DNA from: an uncultured Pelagibacteraceae bacterium
GTDB taxonomy: Bacteria; Pseudomonadota; Alphaproteobacteria; Pelagibacterales; Pelagibacteraceae
DNA: 55,785 nt
Assembly: GCA_902550635.1 (NCBI GenBank)
Contig: CACCZY010000004.1
Location: forward strand, 1-55,785
Reading direction: 5' to 3'
Shown: piece by piece, positions 53,607 to 55,785 of the stretch
Numbering within the stretch: the stretch's first letter is position 1
How the letters are laid out: the number at the start of each line of letters is the position of its first letter
Notes under the pieces: model-generated
Databases searched by the model: none
What the model saw: only the letters and a program-made list of their open reading frames with translations
What the model was told of the DNA's origin: nothing
Program-made: the position numbers and the translations under genes

Positions 53607-54221
53607 CTAATATTGCTGAGTTAATGCAATAATAATAGCAATAATGATTAACACACACGCAGAAATTGTGTTTATGACTTTTGGATTTGTTTTTAACCAA
53701 ACAACTAATTTGTTTGCCAATAAAGCATACCCTATTAATGATGCAAAATCTAAAACCATATAAGTAACAATTAGTAAAAAAAATTGAAAAACAAAATTTG
53801 AATTAAAATCAATAAATTGTGGAAATATTAAAGGAAAAAACATCCAAGCCTTTGGGCTAGTTCCTGCAACTAAAAAACCATCTTTAAAGAAAGAAATGTT
53901 ACTTTTTGTACTTACTTGTTTTGAATTTATATCTTTTGGTATGTTTTTATAAATATCGTAAGCTAAATAAAATAAGTAAAGAATCCCTATCCATTTAAAA
54001 ATATTAAGAAATGTAGGATTTTCTGAAAAAAAAGATCCAATTACAAATATTACTAAACTCCCTTGAACAAAGTTTGCAGTCACATCTCCAAGTGCGGTCC
54101 ATATACATTTGTTTAGACCATAATTCATAGAATAAGAAATTATTACTATTCGTGGAGTTCCTGGAGTAATAAATAAAAAGAGTAAAATCTGTAAATATAG
54201 AAAAAATTCTAAGGGGAGCAT
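53607..54221 (-). CDS. LysE/RhtB family exporter
   Basis: A 204-residue protein with six helices; FLFITPGTPRIVIISYSMNYG is the family N-terminus (core ITPGTPRIVI) and GTSPKAWMFF is the second conserved region. The family exports amino acids such as lysine, homoserine or threonine. No clear ribosome binding site precedes the ATG; a 10-base-pair hairpin lies just upstream (54231-54277). Its stop is 85 bases from the Liv binding-protein start. Confidence 0.88.
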   Translation of the reverse strand: MLPLEFFLYLQILLFLFITPGTPRIVIISYSMNYGLNKCIWTALGDVTANFVQGSLVIFVIGSFFSENPTFLNIFKWIGILYLFYLAYDIYKNIPKDINSKQVSTKSNISFFKDGFLVAGTSPKAWMFFPLIFPQFIDFNSNFVFQFFLLIVTYMVLDFASLIGYALLANKLVVWLKTNPKVINTISACVLIIIAIIIALTQQY

Positions 54222-54230
54222 TTTAAGAGG

Positions 54231-54277
54231 GATAGTCCTAAAAAACCGGGAGCTAAAGATGGCAAGATAGGACTATC
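54231..54277. ncRNA. Stem-loop in the lysE-grx intergenic region, possible leader or small RNA
   Basis: GATAGTCCTA (54231-54240) and TAGGACTATC (54268-54277) form a perfect 10-base-pair stem around a 27-base loop that contains ACCGGGAGCTAAAGATGG. It starts 9 bases before the lysE ATG on the minus strand. On the plus strand it is followed by a small GGTTGAAAACC hairpin (about 54300-54311) and a run of T. It could be a lysE leader or a plus-strand small RNA. It does not match a riboswitch I know. Confidence 0.4.
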
Positions 54278-54418
54278 TAAAATATACATTATCATGTGCG
54301 GTTGAAAACCTCCATAAAATTTTTTTTAAAAAAACTTGAATATTTGTAAAATTAAATGGTCAGATTGGGTCGAAATATCTCTTGTAGTAAAAATTCAAAA
54401 AATCACTATATATAAAAT

Positions 54419-54673
54419 ATGAAAAACATCATCATGTACACAGGTCCAATGTGTAATTTTTGCGAAGCTGCAAAAAGACTGTTTTCTAGAAATAATATAA
54501 AATTTAAAGAGATAGATATTTCTACAAAAGATGGTTTGAGAGATGAAATGATAAAAAAATCAAATGGCAAAAGGACTATTCCACAGATTTTTTTTGATGA
54601 TAAGCATATCGGTGGCTATGTTGAATTAAGAGAGCTTGAAAAAAATAATCAACTCTTAGATATTATAAAATAA
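54419..54673 (+). CDS. grxC: Glutaredoxin 3-like
   Basis: An 84-residue glutaredoxin with the active site MCNFC (Cys12, Cys15; CPYC is more usual), the cis-proline motif KRTIPQIF and GGYVELREL for glutathione binding. It reduces disulfides and glutathione mixed disulfides. It is convergent with msrB, 4 bases apart. Confidence 0.92.
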   Translation: MKNIIMYTGPMCNFCEAAKRLFSRNNIKFKEIDISTKDGLRDEMIKKSNGKRTIPQIFFDDKHIGGYVELRELEKNNQLLDIIK

Positions 54674-54677
54674 TTAA

Positions 54678-55046
54678 TTATTTAGACTTAAAAACTAAAC
54701 ATGCTCCATTATTACAAAATCTTTTTCCTGTAGGAGCTGGACCATCGTCAAAAATATGACCATGATGCCCACCGCAGCTTTTGCAATGATATTCTGTTCT
54801 AGCATAACCTAAATGGTGATCGGTTTTTGTTTCAAAAACATCTTTTAAAGAATCGTAGAAAGAAGGCCAGCCTGATCCGCTCTCGTATTTAGTTTTAGAT
54901 TCAAATAATTTAGCATCACAGTTAACACAATGATAGAAGCCATCTCTTTTCTCATAATTTAATTCACTTGATCCTGGAGTCTCTGTGCCCTCTTCAAAGA
55001 GAATTAGCTTTTGTTCTGCTGTTAAGTTTGGATTTTTTTTTGTCAT
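54678..55046 (-). CDS. msrB: Peptide-methionine (R)-S-oxide reductase
   Basis: A 122-residue repair enzyme for oxidised methionine. Zinc ligands are Cys40/Cys43 (CVNC) and Cys88/Cys91 (CKSC). SGSGWPSFYD and GHIFDDGPAPTGKRFC place the catalytic cysteine at Cys111. The usual RxCxNSxS end is replaced by RFCNNGACLVF, so Cys116 may act as resolving cysteine. It starts 6 bases after the hydroxyacid dehydrogenase stop. Confidence 0.95.
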   Translation of the reverse strand: MTKKNPNLTAEQKLILFEEGTETPGSSELNYEKRDGFYHCVNCDAKLFESKTKYESGSGWPSFYDSLKDVFETKTDHHLGYARTEYHCKSCGGHHGHIFDDGPAPTGKRFCNNGACLVFKSK

Positions 55047-55052
55047 ATTTTT

Positions 55053-55785
55053 TTATTCTAAAATTCTAATTGGTTTTCCTGAAACACAAGCTTCTAAGTT
55101 CTCAATCATTTGATTATAAAAAATTGAATAATTTTCTGCAGTTACGTAACCTAAATGTGGAAGTAACAAAGTATTTGGTGTAAATCTTAGTTTGTGATCT
55201 TGGGGTAAAGGCTCTTTATCATAAACATCTAATCCTGCTCCTGCAATTTCATTTGTAGATAATGCAATAATTAAATCGTCCTCATTTACAATAGATCCTC
55301 TTGAAGTATTTATTAAAAAGGCAGTTTTCTTCATTGAATCAAACTCTTTTAATTTTATACAATTTTTGTAACGCTCTCCCCCTTGAACATGTATTGATAT
55401 AAAGTCAGAGTTTTTTAATAAATCTTCTTTACTTGATGGCAAAACATCTAACTCTTTACACTTATCTAAACTTAAATTCTCACTCCATGCCATAACTTGC
55501 ATATCAAATGCTTTACCTATTTTAGCAACTTGTGACCCTACTCTGCCAAGACCAATTAGACCTAAAATTTTTCCTTTAAGTTCAACACCAACAGTTGTTT
55601 GCCAGTAACCTTGAAACATATTATCTATTTCAGGTTTTAAATTTCTTGCCAATCCTAAAATTAAAGCCCATGTTAATTCACTTGTTGGGTTTATATTAAT
55701 ATCTGTTCCAGTAACTATAATTTTTCTTTTTTTTGCTGCATCTAAATCTATAGCCTTATTCCTCATTCCACTTGTTATTATATAT
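55053..55785 (-). CDS. D-2-hydroxyacid dehydrogenase (N-terminus beyond the window)
   Basis: The visible 244 residues hold the NAD-binding domain of the D-isomer-specific 2-hydroxyacid dehydrogenase family: GLIGLGRVGSQVAKIG, FISIHVQGGERYKN, LINTSRGSIVNEDDL (catalytic Arg) and AGLDVYDKEPLP (catalytic Glu), with the histidine in LLPHLGYVT. The frame stays open to the window end through ITSGMRNKAID, so the ATG at 55766 is internal and about 70-80 residues are missing. The substrate is unknown. Confidence 0.9.
   Translation of the reverse strand, partial: YIITSGMRNKAIDLDAAKKRKIIVTGTDININPTSELTWALILGLARNLKPEIDNMFQGYWQTTVGVELKGKILGLIGLGRVGSQVAKIGKAFDMQVMAWSENLSLDKCKELDVLPSSKEDLLKNSDFISIHVQGGERYKNCIKLKEFDSMKKTAFLINTSRGSIVNEDDLIIALSTNEIAGAGLDVYDKEPLPQDHKLRFTPNTLLLPHLGYVTAENYSIFYNQMIENLEACVSGKPIRILE

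Noticed and set aside
54231-54330. tRNA or known riboswitch between lysE and grx
   Set aside because: No cloverleaf or anticodon arm can be drawn, and the conserved bases of the SAM, preQ1, glutamine and guanidine classes I know are missing.
1-55785. CRISPR array, prophage, insertion sequence or genomic island
   Set aside because: No spaced direct repeats, transposase, integrase or phage structural genes were seen; composition looks even throughout.

Overview
The window looks like a SAR11-type (Candidatus Pelagibacter and relatives) alphaproteobacterial contig. This is inferred from very low GC, ORFs packed end to end, a glycine-riboswitch-controlled gcvTHP operon, many small transporters (TRAP, Liv-type ABC, DMT), C1 genes, and no recognisable transcription factor gene in about 56 kb. 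No rRNA, tRNA, CRISPR, IS or phage gene was seen. No gene-free stretch exceeds 300 bases; the longest are 54222-54418 and 32762-32945, and both hold RNA-like structure.

Layout. 1-448: rplI (cut by the window edge) and a 5'-truncated rpsR on the minus strand, joined head to head to a 5'-truncated dnaB. This join looks like a chimeric or rearranged junction. 442-10954 (+): dnaB, an RND exporter, cvpA, purF, an HD-domain protein, a DUF255 thioredoxin-like protein, a DMT and an MFS transporter. 11067-12232: a highly charged coiled-coil protein, a small unknown protein and a possible 19-codon ORF. 12233-14254 (-): glycine amidinotransferase-like enzyme and a DMT transporter. 14305-22329: molybdenum cofactor genes moeA and mobA (-), divergent from a tight formate dehydrogenase operon (+; NifU-like, HPP, fdhD, NAD/FMN subunit, Mo catalytic subunit). 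22340-28411: FAD oxidase, tspO, SDR, and a lipid-modification cluster (DUF3833, Cfa, DUF1365, COG2907-like amine oxidase). 28418-32920 (-): gcvP, gcvH, gcvT and a tandem glycine riboswitch.

32946-39050: DMT transporter, 5-oxoprolinase pxpC/pxpB (-) and pxpA (+), and a TRAP transporter that may feed it. 39165-40141: TerC-like protein and a periplasmic thioredoxin-like protein. 40144-53521 (-): a long unidirectional block with two Liv-type ABC systems. The upstream one is interleaved with three exported proteins (glycoside-hydrolase-like, alpha/beta-hydrolase, HExxH metallopeptidase-like) and ends in a CsiD/glutarate hydroxylase. Its livM is broken by one extra base in a homopolymer. 53607-55785: LysE exporter, glutaredoxin, MsrB and a partial D-2-hydroxyacid dehydrogenase.

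Control appears to be largely at the RNA level. The gcvT riboswitch has a visible start-codon-sequestering alternative stem. Hairpins sit exactly between the solute-binding-protein gene and the first permease gene of both the TRAP and the Liv operon. The best candidate for an undescribed system is the Liv transporter / exported hydrolase / CsiD operon at 44853-53521. Function assignments come from motif and family recognition by eye; no database search was run.
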